Shown here one piece after another: positions 41,905-50,073 of a stretch of DNA of 64,000 nucleotides. The stretch is taken from NCBI RefSeq assembly GCF_021462825.1, contig NZ_JAKEEB010000009.1, positions 186,001 through 250,000 of the forward strand. Reading direction: 5' to 3'. How positions within the stretch are numbered: position 1 is the stretch's first letter; every line of letters starts with the position of its first letter. Origin of the DNA: Streptomyces glomeratus (lineage in GTDB: Bacteria > Actinomycetota > Actinomycetes > Streptomycetales > Streptomycetaceae). Under the pieces are notes generated by a model. The model was not told the origin of the DNA and ran no database searches. It worked only from the letters and a program-made list of their open reading frames with translations. Made by a program: the position numbers and the translations under genes.

Positions 41905-42291
41905 ATGACCAGTAAGTTCACCGAGCTTGCGATCGACTGTGCCGATCCCCGCGGTCTCGCCCGGTTCTGGTGCTCGGTCCTTGACTACGAGGTGCAAGAC
42001 GAAGGCGACGGAATTGTCACAATCGGCTCCCCTGTGGTGCCTGGAGGCAACAAGCGCCTTGGCCCGGTGCCACCGACGTTGACATTCGCGCTCGTGCCCG
42101 AGGGCAAGACCGTCAAGAACAGGCTCCACCTCGACATCAACCCAACCGACAGGGAGCAGGATGAAGAGGTCCGTCGCCTGCTCGACCTGGGTGCTCGACA
42201 CGCCGATGTCGGCCAGGGCGATGAGAGCTGGGTCGTACTTGCCGACCCAGAGGGGAACGAGTTCTGCGTCCTTGCCGACCGCCGCCCGTGA
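41905..42291 (+). CDS. Glyoxalase-like domain protein
   Basis: 128 residues matching the actinobacterial glyoxalase-like family: LAIDCADPRGLARFWCSVL near the start and VVLADPEGNEFCVL at the end, with NRLHLDINP in the middle. Likely a small metal or ligand-binding VOC fold without known substrate. An SD-like GGGAGG lies upstream of the ATG. It is divergent from the other VOC gene and convergent with the lipoprotein. Confidence 0.88.
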   Translation: MTSKFTELAIDCADPRGLARFWCSVLDYEVQDEGDGIVTIGSPVVPGGNKRLGPVPPTLTFALVPEGKTVKNRLHLDINPTDREQDEEVRRLLDLGARHADVGQGDESWVVLADPEGNEFCVLADRRP

Positions 42292-42399
42292 TCGGAGGCC
42301 GCACACGGCAGATCTCCTTCATCACGGGCCGCGCGACCCGGCGACGGTTTGCGGTCATGCCCCAGCCGGCCGCGTCACCAACCTGTCCGGACAGCACAC

Positions 42400-43539
42400 C
42401 TAGCCGGAGACGGCCTTCTCCCAGCCCTGGGTGACCGTCTCCCTCGCCTTCTCCAGTTGCGCGTCCGTCGGGAACTGCGGCGTTCCCTCAACCGTCGGCA
42501 GTCGTGCGGCGGCGGCCTTGTCGAGGGTGCCGTCCCGCCTCATGGCGTCCATGAGCACCGGGCGAGCGTAGCCGCGCAGCCGCGAGTTCTGGCCCTCTGG
42601 GCTGAAGAGGTACTCCTGCCACAGGCGGGCAGCCGCCGGGTGCGGGGCGTTCTTGTTGATCGCCAGCGCGAAGTACTGGGCGAAGCTGCCGTCGAAGGGG
42701 ATCGCGACCTGCCAGTTCACGCCCTTGTCGCGGAGCTGGTCGGCGTAGTTGAGGTTGATGTAGTCCCAGTTGATGCTGATGGGGGTCCGGCCGCCCTCGA
42801 CCGTTGCCAAGTTGGAGTCGAGCGGGATCAGGTTGCCGTTCTTCTTGAGTTTGGCGAAGAAGTCGAGACCGGGCTGGACGTTGTCGAACGACCCGTTGTT
42901 CGCCAGCGCGGCCGCGTAGACACTGGCGAAGGCGGTAGCCGATCGGGGCGGGTCGCCTTCGAGTGCCACCTTGCCCTTGTAGGCGGGTTTCAGCAGATCG
43001 GCGAAGGTCTCCGGACAGGGCTTGACCCGATTGGCGTCGCAGCCGATGGAGATGTAGCCCCCGTAGTTGTTGTACCAGCGGGCCTTCGGGTCCTTCTGAT
43101 TACCGGGGATGGAGTCGTAAGCGGCGACCTTGTACGGCGCGAGCAGGTTCTGCGCCGCCGCGTTCCGCGCGAACGTATCGCCCACGTCGATCACGTCGGG
43201 AGCAGTCGGCCGGTTCCCCCTGGTCCGCAGGGCGTCGATCTCGTCGTTGCTGTGGCCCAGCGGATCCTCGTCCATGACCTTGATCCCGTACTTCTTCTCG
43301 AATCCGTCGATCAGGCTGCCGTAGTCGGCCCAGTCACGCGGCAGCGCGATCGCTCTGAGCGTGCCCTCCTGTTTCGCTGCGGCGATCAGTGCGCGCATGC
43401 CGCCCACGTGCTCGGCGGAGGTGGCCTCCGCGGGCTTGGCGAGTCTGTCGGCCGGCGTGTTCTCACAGGCGCTCAGCCCCAGTGCCACGAGAGCGAAGCA
43501 GCCCAGGACGGCCGCTGCTCGGGCACGGGGTGTAGTCAC
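42400..43539 (-). CDS. Orphan ABC-transporter substrate-binding lipoprotein
   Basis: 379 residues of the spermidine/putrescine or iron(III) type II periplasmic-binding family. The lipobox is LSAC (Cys about residue 25). Typical segments are YGIKVMDEDPLGHSNDEI and NWDYINLNYAD. No permease or ATPase gene is next to it, so it either serves a transporter elsewhere or is a stand-alone binding protein. The polyamine-type ABC operon at the right end of the window lacks a visible binding protein, but it is 18 kb away. Confidence 0.87.
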   Translation of the reverse strand: MTTPRARAAAVLGCFALVALGLSACENTPADRLAKPAEATSAEHVGGMRALIAAAKQEGTLRAIALPRDWADYGSLIDGFEKKYGIKVMDEDPLGHSNDEIDALRTRGNRPTAPDVIDVGDTFARNAAAQNLLAPYKVAAYDSIPGNQKDPKARWYNNYGGYISIGCDANRVKPCPETFADLLKPAYKGKVALEGDPPRSATAFASVYAAALANNGSFDNVQPGLDFFAKLKKNGNLIPLDSNLATVEGGRTPISINWDYINLNYADQLRDKGVNWQVAIPFDGSFAQYFALAINKNAPHPAAARLWQEYLFSPEGQNSRLRGYARPVLMDAMRRDGTLDKAAAARLPTVEGTPQFPTDAQLEKARETVTQGWEKAVSG

Positions 43540-43863
43540 GACTGCTCCAGGAGTGGCGGGACGAGGTCGTCACCAAGGATGTCTGCTTGTTACAGGATGC
43601 GTCGGACCACCGGAGAAATGCCCGATGCCGCCGTGGCCGGTCGTGGAGTTGCGGAAGCTGTCGCAGGTGGGTCCACTGCGCAGGGCGACGTGGTCATCGA
43701 GGTCAGGCTACCCGCCGCCTCGATGGCGGAATCCCGCCCGGGAAGCGTGCGATCAGCGCTTTTCCTCCGGCGGAACGCGGCCTCCGCCCGCCCCGCCCCC
43801 GGCCACGCCCGGGCCGGAACGCGGCGTGCGCGACCGCAGTGGCAGGGGACCTGAACGCTCTCC
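43540..43863. other. Gene-free stretch
   Basis: 324 bases between two minus-strand genes, holding presumably the promoter of the lipoprotein. No recognisable element was seen. Confidence 0.5.
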
Positions 43864-46692
43864 TCACAGTGCCGTGTCGTCCCATTGGCCGAGCAGGGTC
43901 TCGCCGGCTCCTTCCGCCTCCGGCGTGGCGCCGTCGTGGAGAGACTGTTCGGCCCAGATGACTTTGCCGGTGGGCGTGTAGCGGGTCCCCCAGCGTTCGG
44001 CGAACCGAGCGACCAGGAACAGTCCGCGGCCGCCTTCGTCGGTGACTTTCGCCCGGCGCAGCCGTGGCGAGGTGCTGCTGCCGTCGGAGACCTCGAAGAT
44101 CAGGGTTCCCGCGGCGGTGCCGCTGATCGGCACCGTGCGGAGCAACCGGACGGCGATGGGCTCGCCGCCGTGGCGGATGGCGTTGGTGATCAGCTCGCTG
44201 AGGATGAGCTCCGCGGTGAAGGCGACCTGCTCCAGGCCCCACTCCGTCAGCCGGCGGGCGCAGGCGGTGCGCACCGGGGCCACCGCCGCCGGGTCACGGG
44301 CCACGTCCCACTGGGCGACCTGCGCCGGTCCGAGCCGGCGCGTGCGGGCCACCAGCAGCGCGATGTCATCCCTGGGCCGGTCGGACAGCATGGCTGTCAT
44401 CACCGCCGTGCAGGTGGCCTCCGGCGTGCGGTCGGGCCCTGTCAGGGCACTGCGCAGCGCCTCCAGACCGGCGTCCAGGTCGCGGGTGCGGTCCTCGATC
44501 AGTCCGTCGGTGTAGAGCACCAGCCGGGAACCCTCGGGCACGGTGAGCTCGGCGGTCTCGACGGGCAGGCCGGCGCCGAGACCCAGCGGCGGGGAGACCG
44601 GCAGCTGAGGGAAGTGGACGGACCCGTCGGGCCGGACCACCGCCGGTCCCGGATGGCCGGCAGTGGCGAGGGCCAGCCGCCCGGAGACGGGGTCGTAGAC
44701 GGCGTACTGGCAGGTCGCCCCGGTGATCGTCCCCTGCCCGTCCTCCGCGGTGGCCTCCTCGGCGTCGATCTGGGCCACCAGTTCGTCCAGCCGGCCCAGC
44801 AGCTCCTCCACGGGCATGTCCAGACTGGCGAAGTTGTGCACGGCGGTACGCAGCCGGCCCATGGTCGCCGCGGCGTGCAGGCCGTGGCCGACGACATCGC
44901 CTACGACCAGCGCCACCCGGGTGCCGGACAGCGGGATGACGTCGAACCAGTCCCCGCCCACCCCGGCCTGGGCCGGCAGGTAGCGGTAGGCCACGTCGAG
45001 GGCGGACTGTTCGGGCAGCCCGCGCGGGAGCAGGCTGTGCTGCAGGGTGACGGCCATGGTGTGTTCGCGGGTGTAGCGGCGGGCGTTGTCGATGCACAGC
45101 GCCGCCCGCGCGGCCAGCTCCTCGGCGAAGGACACGTCCTCCTCCTCGAACGGCGGAGAGCCCCTCGCGCGCCAGAAGTCGACCACTCCCAGCACCATGC
45201 CGCGGGCCCGCAACGGAACCACGAGCAGTGAGTGGATGCCCTGGTCGAGGATCCGCTGGGCACGTTCGGGGTGCTGGGCGCGCCAGCCGTCGGAGGCGTT
45301 CAGGTCCTCGACCAGGACCGGCCGGCCTTCGGCCATCGCCTTGGAGACGGGGTGGACCGGGATGAACGGGATCAGCTCGCCGACGGGGTGCAGGAGATCG
45401 TCCGTGTCCAGGCCGGCGACGGCGCTGCGGCGCAACTCGGTGATCACGGGGGCCGTACCGGAGGACTCCTCGCCCTCCAGGACCGGGTTCAGCAGTTCGA
45501 CGGTGACGATGTCGGCGAACCGGGGCACCGCCACCTCGGCCAGTTCCTCGGCCGTGCGCTTCACATTCAGCGTGGTGCCGATCCGCAGTCCGGCGTCGTA
45601 GAGCAACTTCAACCGTTCGCGCGCCACCTCGGCCCGGCCGGAGAGGGCCCGCAGCTCGGTGGTGTCCCGGAGTGTCACCACGCTGCCGACGGGTCCGTGA
45701 GGAGCGGTGAGCCGCTTGTTGACCGCGAGCAGCCGGTCGGCCGCCAGGTACACCTCGTCGGTGGCGGGGCGGTCGGAGGCCAGCAGTCCGGCGAGATCCT
45801 CATCAAGGCCCAGACCGGTGATGTGCCGCCCTTCCGCGTCCGTCGGCAGGTCCAGCAGCCGCCGTGCCTCGTCGTTGGCCAGCAGCAGCCGGCCGTCACC
45901 GCCGATGATCAGCACCCCTTCCCGCACGGCGTGCAGGACCGCGTCGTGGTGCTCGTACATCCGGGTCATCTCGGTCGGCCCCAGACCATGGGTCTGCCGC
46001 CGCAACCGCCGGCTCACCAGACCGGACCCGACGGCGGCGAAGCCGAGGGCCGTGGCGGCGCCGCCGAAGAGGAACGGCAGCTGCCGGTTCACCCTGTGCT
46101 GCACCTTCTCGACCGTGACGGGTACGGAGACGATGGCGACGACCGAGCCGTCGGGGCCCCTGACGGGGACCGCCGAGATCACCGAGAGCCCCAGTGAGCC
46201 CTTGAAAGTACTGGTGAACGGCTTGCCCGTGGCCGCCTTCGCGTAGGGCCCGATGATGCGTTTCCCGATCTGACCGGGGTCGCTGTGGGTGAGGGTGACC
46301 CCGTTCAGCCCGTACACGATGATGGCGTCGACGCCTGCGGCCTTCCTGGCCGCCTCGGTGTGCGGCTGCAGCACTGCGGTCGGGTTCGCGCTGTTCAGTG
46401 CGGCGACGAGCCCCGGGGAGTTCGCGAACGTCTGCGCCGCGGTGAGCGTCCGGTTGCGGGCGTCCGCCATGACGTCGCGTCGAGCCTGCACCACGAGCAC
46501 CACCAGGGTGGCGGCGACAAGCAGCACCACGACCGCCAGCTGCAGAAGGAAGACCTGGCCGGCGAGGCTGTGCACGCTCAGCAGCGAGCGTGAGCGCCGC
46601 TTTTCTCCTCCCTGACGGGGCGGACCGGGCCGAGGAGTCCGCATGGACTCATCAGACGCCTCATGCCCGGATCGGCCCGAAACTCGACGCAT
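43864..46692 (-). CDS. Membrane sensor with PAS, GAF, SpoIIE phosphatase and HATPase domains
   Basis: 942 residues. A first membrane helix (46-68) and a second (about 205-228) enclose an extracytoplasmic sensor of the single-Cache/CitA kind. Cytoplasmic modules follow: PAS (about 240-340), GAF (about 355-535), SpoIIE/PP2C phosphatase (about 545-765, with VGGDWFDV and VGDVVGHG) and a C-terminal RsbW-type HATPase domain (ILSELITNAIRHG). Such proteins combine anti-sigma kinase and anti-anti-sigma phosphatase functions. GAAAGGGG just before ATG 46692 supports the start. A 25-bp tandem repeat lies upstream. Confidence 0.92.
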   Translation of the reverse strand: MRRVSGRSGHEASDESMRTPRPGPPRQGGEKRRSRSLLSVHSLAGQVFLLQLAVVVLLVAATLVVLVVQARRDVMADARNRTLTAAQTFANSPGLVAALNSANPTAVLQPHTEAARKAAGVDAIIVYGLNGVTLTHSDPGQIGKRIIGPYAKAATGKPFTSTFKGSLGLSVISAVPVRGPDGSVVAIVSVPVTVEKVQHRVNRQLPFLFGGAATALGFAAVGSGLVSRRLRRQTHGLGPTEMTRMYEHHDAVLHAVREGVLIIGGDGRLLLANDEARRLLDLPTDAEGRHITGLGLDEDLAGLLASDRPATDEVYLAADRLLAVNKRLTAPHGPVGSVVTLRDTTELRALSGRAEVARERLKLLYDAGLRIGTTLNVKRTAEELAEVAVPRFADIVTVELLNPVLEGEESSGTAPVITELRRSAVAGLDTDDLLHPVGELIPFIPVHPVSKAMAEGRPVLVEDLNASDGWRAQHPERAQRILDQGIHSLLVVPLRARGMVLGVVDFWRARGSPPFEEEDVSFAEELAARAALCIDNARRYTREHTMAVTLQHSLLPRGLPEQSALDVAYRYLPAQAGVGGDWFDVIPLSGTRVALVVGDVVGHGLHAAATMGRLRTAVHNFASLDMPVEELLGRLDELVAQIDAEEATAEDGQGTITGATCQYAVYDPVSGRLALATAGHPGPAVVRPDGSVHFPQLPVSPPLGLGAGLPVETAELTVPEGSRLVLYTDGLIEDRTRDLDAGLEALRSALTGPDRTPEATCTAVMTAMLSDRPRDDIALLVARTRRLGPAQVAQWDVARDPAAVAPVRTACARRLTEWGLEQVAFTAELILSELITNAIRHGGEPIAVRLLRTVPISGTAAGTLIFEVSDGSSTSPRLRRAKVTDEGGRGLFLVARFAERWGTRYTPTGKVIWAEQSLHDGATPEAEGAGETLLGQWDDTAL

Positions 46693-46995
46693 ATCCCCTT
46701 TCTATCGTTTCCGGGTGGCCGACCGCGAAGCGACCGGACAGCGTCTCGGCGTGACGCCGGTGTCCGGCGGGGGAGTGGCCGTCGGTGTCCGGCGGGGGAG
46801 TGGCCGTCGTCGTCCGCGCCGGGACGGGGCCGTGCGGTAGCCGGGCGGGCCGCCGGTCCGCTCGGCTCGGCGCCCGGACCGCGCCGGGCACTGCGAACGG
46901 GAGAACCAGCCCAGGAGAAGCGAGGCGGCGTAGTGGCCGACCTCTGCCCCGCGGGGACCGCCCTCGGCTCGCGGAGCGGACCGGCGGCCACTCGC
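46693..46995. other. Upstream region of the phosphatase sensor
   Basis: 303 bases between the sensor start and the SDR stop, both minus strand. It contains the 25-bp tandem repeat and no gene. Confidence 0.55.
46758..46807. repeat. Two perfect 25-bp tandem repeats
   Basis: The 25-bp unit beginning CGGTGTCCGGCGGGG occurs at 46758-46782 and again immediately at 46783-46807 with no mismatch. It lies 66 bases upstream of the phosphatase sensor start, in its promoter region, and may be a regulatory duplication or a slippage-prone repeat. Confidence 0.85.
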
Positions 46996-47805
46996 TCAGA
47001 CGGCGTTCAACCCTCCGTCCACCACCAGGCTCTGCCCGGTGATGTAGGAGGCACGGTCGGAGAGCAGGAAGGTGACGGCTTCGGCCACCTCCCAGGCGGT
47101 GCCCTGGCGCCCGAGCGGTATGCGGGTGAACGAGGCGGAACGAGACGCCCGCCGGGCTGACGCCTCGCGGCCCATCGGGGTGTCGATCAGGCCGGGGACG
47201 ACCAGGTTGGCGCGGATCCCGCGCGGCGCACCCTCCTTGGCGACATGGCGGGTGAGTCCGAACAGGCCCGCCTTGGAACTGTCGTATGCGGGCGAATCGG
47301 TGGCGGCACGCAGCCCGGCCACGGAACCGACGAAGACGATCGAGCCCCCGTCGGCGATCGCGGGCAAGCCGTACTTGGCGGCGAGGAAGGGGGCGGTCAG
47401 GTTGAGTGAAAGCACGCGTTCCCACTGTTGCGGTGAGGTGTTCGCCAGGCCCGCGCCGAGGCCGATACCGACGTTGACCACCATCGCGTCGAGCGCGCCG
47501 AGTTCTCGGAGGGCATCGGCGACCATGGCCGAGGACTGGCCGGCATCCGTGGCGTCACCGACCAGGGGCAGGCCACGGGCGCCTTCCTCAACGACCAGGG
47601 CGGCGCTGGCCGCCGCGGCGGAAGGGGAGACGTCGGCGCAGGCCACGGAGGCTCCCTCACGAGCGGCGAGCACGGCCACCGCCCGTCCGTTGCCCACCGG
47701 GGCCTTCGGATCGTCGCTGGGACGGGTGCCCGCGCCGATGACCAGTACGTTCCGGCCGGTCAGGAGGCCGGCCGGGCGCGTCGCGGTGTGCCGGGGCTCA
47801 GGCAT
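46996..47805 (-). CDS. Short-chain dehydrogenase/reductase with atypical cofactor loop
   Basis: 269 residues. The catalytic Tyr/Lys pair is in SPAYDSSKAG, and the C-terminal YITGQSLVVDGG motif is typical of SDRs. The cofactor-binding turn is unusual: the normal TGxxxGIG is replaced by GAGTRPSDDPKAPVGNGRA, a longer loop. Its start overlaps the end of the carboxymuconolactone-decarboxylase gene by 8 bases, so they are cotranslated. It probably oxidises or reduces an intermediate of the same aromatic or aldehyde-type pathway. Confidence 0.88.
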   Translation of the reverse strand: MPEPRHTATRPAGLLTGRNVLVIGAGTRPSDDPKAPVGNGRAVAVLAAREGASVACADVSPSAAAASAALVVEEGARGLPLVGDATDAGQSSAMVADALRELGALDAMVVNVGIGLGAGLANTSPQQWERVLSLNLTAPFLAAKYGLPAIADGGSIVFVGSVAGLRAATDSPAYDSSKAGLFGLTRHVAKEGAPRGIRANLVVPGLIDTPMGREASARRASRSASFTRIPLGRQGTAWEVAEAVTFLLSDRASYITGQSLVVDGGLNAV

Positions 47806-48448
47806 CGCCTCGTACCCCTTCCACCGTGTCCGCGCCGGCCCCGGTGGGCGCGGGCAGGGTTTCCGTGGCGTAGGCGGGTTCGAGCCGGGTACCGGCGGAG
47901 TTCAGGAAGAAGGCGACCATGTGGTACTGACCGACGAGCATGGTGATTTCGATCAGCTGTGCCTCATCGTGGTCGGCGGCGAGCGATGACCAGGTCGCAG
48001 CGGAAACGCACGCCTCCCGGTGCAGTTCGTCGGCGGCACGCAGCAGGCGGGCGTCGGACGGCGCCCACCCCTGGGCGTCCGGGCCCGCGCCGATCCGCCG
48101 GATCTCCTCCTCGGTGACCCCGGAGGCCCTGGCCAGCGGTACATGCCGCCCCCATTCGTAACCGGCCCGGGTGTTGTATGCGGTGCGCAGGATCAGCAGT
48201 TCCCGGGTCCGGTCCGGCAGGCGGCCGTTGCGCAGCAGGTGACTGCCGAACGGCAGGAAGTGCCGGAAGAGGCCGGGGTGCCGCACCAAGGTGGTGAAGA
48301 TGCGGGCGAGGTGGCCGTCGGCGTCCCGGGGAATCGAGGCGAGCAGTTCCCGGACGGACGGGTCCCAGCCGTCCTCGGGCAGCGGCGCGAGGCGCGGGCC
48401 GGTGTCGGGGGCGGCGTGTCGGGGGCGGGGATGGTACTCGTCTGTCAT
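47798..48448 (-). CDS. Carboxymuconolactone decarboxylase/AhpD-family protein
   Basis: 216 residues with the CMD fold. The family segment is RTRELLILRTAYNTRAGYEWGRH, here with Glu-Trp-x-x-His in place of the AhpD CxxC, so alkyl-hydroperoxidase redox chemistry is unlikely. ATG 48448 was chosen; longer frames run into the divergent regulator. It is translationally coupled to the SDR and divergent from a PucR-type regulator that probably controls both. Confidence 0.88.
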   Translation of the reverse strand: MTDEYHPRPRHAAPDTGPRLAPLPEDGWDPSVRELLASIPRDADGHLARIFTTLVRHPGLFRHFLPFGSHLLRNGRLPDRTRELLILRTAYNTRAGYEWGRHVPLARASGVTEEEIRRIGAGPDAQGWAPSDARLLRAADELHREACVSAATWSSLAADHDEAQLIEITMLVGQYHMVAFFLNSAGTRLEPAYATETLPAPTGAGADTVEGVRGDA

Positions 48449-48623
48449 GGCGGTCTCCGCACTGTTCGGCAGGGTGGGTCGGTAGGGCTCGGGCGGGTCT
48501 GAGCACAGTCGATCGGCGCCTTGCCCGGTGCGCACCGATGGGCTCCTTCCGCCGCCGTGCCACTGTGCTTTCGCAGGCGGGGGGTTGTCGACGGCTCCCC
48601 GGCCAAGGCCGGAGGGCGGCGTA

Positions 48624-48639
48624 TTGTGCAGGTGCACAA
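48624..48639. promoter_or_regulatory. TTGTGCA-GG-TGCACAA operator-like dyad
   Basis: 7-bp perfect arms (48624-48630 with 48633-48639) around GG, in the gap between the CMD/SDR pair and the PucR regulator, 32 bases before the regulator start. A likely binding site for that regulator. Confidence 0.55.
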
Positions 48640-48670
48640 CGGCCGGTTCCGGAGGGGCGGAGGTGAGGCC

Positions 48671-49864
48671 ATGCCCGGGCAGTCGAGCGCGGCGGTGCCC
48701 CTCGAACGGGTCATCGCCGCGATGACCGCGCAGCAGTCGCACGTGGCCGGGCGGTTGCACACGGAGCTGACGGACCACATCCCGTCCTACCGCGCGGTCC
48801 CGCGCGAACTCCTGGACGAGATCTGGCATCGGCACTTCCAGCGGGCTCTCGCGGTGGTGCGAGAGGGGACGGTTCCCGCGCCGGAGGACCTCGGCGAAGC
48901 CGATGTGGCCCGGGACCGGGTCGCCCGAGGTGTGCCGCTCGGCGACGGGCTCCGCGCCTTCCGCCGGGCGCTGAGCGCGATACGGGATCTGTTCATCGCC
49001 GAGGCGACCGAACGGGGGCTGGACCCCGGCTTCATCGTCGACCGCACCAAGTGCCTGTGGGAACTCGCGGACGTCGCGAGCCTGCAGATCGCCGCCGTCC
49101 ACCGGCAGGCGGAGGTCGCCTCCGCCCTGTTCGACGCCCGCCGCCGCGCCGACTTCCTGCGTGGACTGCTCCACGGGACGCTGAGCGCGGCGGAGATCCA
49201 CAGTGGTGCGGCGATCTACGGTCTGGACCTGTCGCGGCCGTACCGCGCCATCAGGGCTGTCCCGAACGGCGGCGCCGGTCCGGACGTGCTGGAACGCTCC
49301 CTGGAGTCCCACGCTCGAAGAAGCGGGCGAGGTGCGCTGCTCACCGTGCTGGACGAGGCTGTCGCCGGAGTCGTCGAGGCAAAGCCGGACATCGGTGAGC
49401 TGGAGGTGACGGCGGGGCTCGGCCCGTCGACGGACCTGGCCGCGGTACACCGTTCCTTCCGTGCTGCCGGCAGGCTGCTGGAAGCCGCCCGTGCGTACGG
49501 TCTGCGCGGCGTGTACGACTTGAGCGATCTGTCCTGGCGGGTGGCGGTCGTCGCCGAACCGGACATCGCCGAGTTGCTGCTCGACCGGTATCTGCGCCCG
49601 CTGGAGGCGGAGGGGGAGTTCGGCGCGCTCATCGAGGAGTCGGTGCGGGGATACCTGGAGAGGGGACGGAACATCCGCGAAGTCGCCCGCAGCGCACACG
49701 TCCATGTCAACACCGTCCGCTACCGGCTGCGCCGTTTCGAGGAGCTGACCGGAACCAGCCTTCACGCTCCCGACACCGCGGTGGAGCTGAGCTGGGCCCT
49801 GGCGGCGCGCGAGCTGGGGACATCCACGAGGCCCGGCACGAGCGGACCGCCACGGCCGCCGTAA
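48671..49864 (+). CDS. PucR/CdaR-type transcriptional regulator
   Basis: 397 residues. The N-terminal two thirds resemble the GGDEF-like/RsbT co-antagonist sensing region of CdaR/PucR proteins. The C-terminus holds a PucR-type HTH (GYLERGRNIREVARSAHVHV and NTVRYRLRRFEELTG). ATG 48671 is preceded by GGAGGTG, which rules out the longer frame. It is divergent from the CMD/SDR pair with a good dyad between them, so local control is likely. Confidence 0.9.
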   Translation: MPGQSSAAVPLERVIAAMTAQQSHVAGRLHTELTDHIPSYRAVPRELLDEIWHRHFQRALAVVREGTVPAPEDLGEADVARDRVARGVPLGDGLRAFRRALSAIRDLFIAEATERGLDPGFIVDRTKCLWELADVASLQIAAVHRQAEVASALFDARRRADFLRGLLHGTLSAAEIHSGAAIYGLDLSRPYRAIRAVPNGGAGPDVLERSLESHARRSGRGALLTVLDEAVAGVVEAKPDIGELEVTAGLGPSTDLAAVHRSFRAAGRLLEAARAYGLRGVYDLSDLSWRVAVVAEPDIAELLLDRYLRPLEAEGEFGALIEESVRGYLERGRNIREVARSAHVHVNTVRYRLRRFEELTGTSLHAPDTAVELSWALAARELGTSTRPGTSGPPRPP

Positions 49865-50016
49865 TCCCCCGGGTCGCGAGGGTCTCGTCGTCACCGGGCG
49901 AGGTGATGGTGCCTCACCTCCCCGCCCCTGCGTCAGTGAACCTGCTTCATCCGGTGACGCGTCGGGGAGGAACCGACGCGGGCCCTGGCGGACCGTTCGG
50001 TCCGGCTGGGGGCCAT

Positions 50017-50062
50017 GGGCGGGCTACAGCGGCGGCACCCAGCCCGCTGGTGTAGCCCGCCC
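50017..50062 (-). terminator. Terminator of the symporter gene
   Basis: 12-bp perfect inverted repeat GGGCGGGCTACA/TGTAGCCCGCCC (50017-50028 with 50051-50062), loop of 22 which can fold further. It starts 12 bases past the symporter stop. Confidence 0.75.
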
Positions 50063-50073
50063 CGTCGTCGTGG

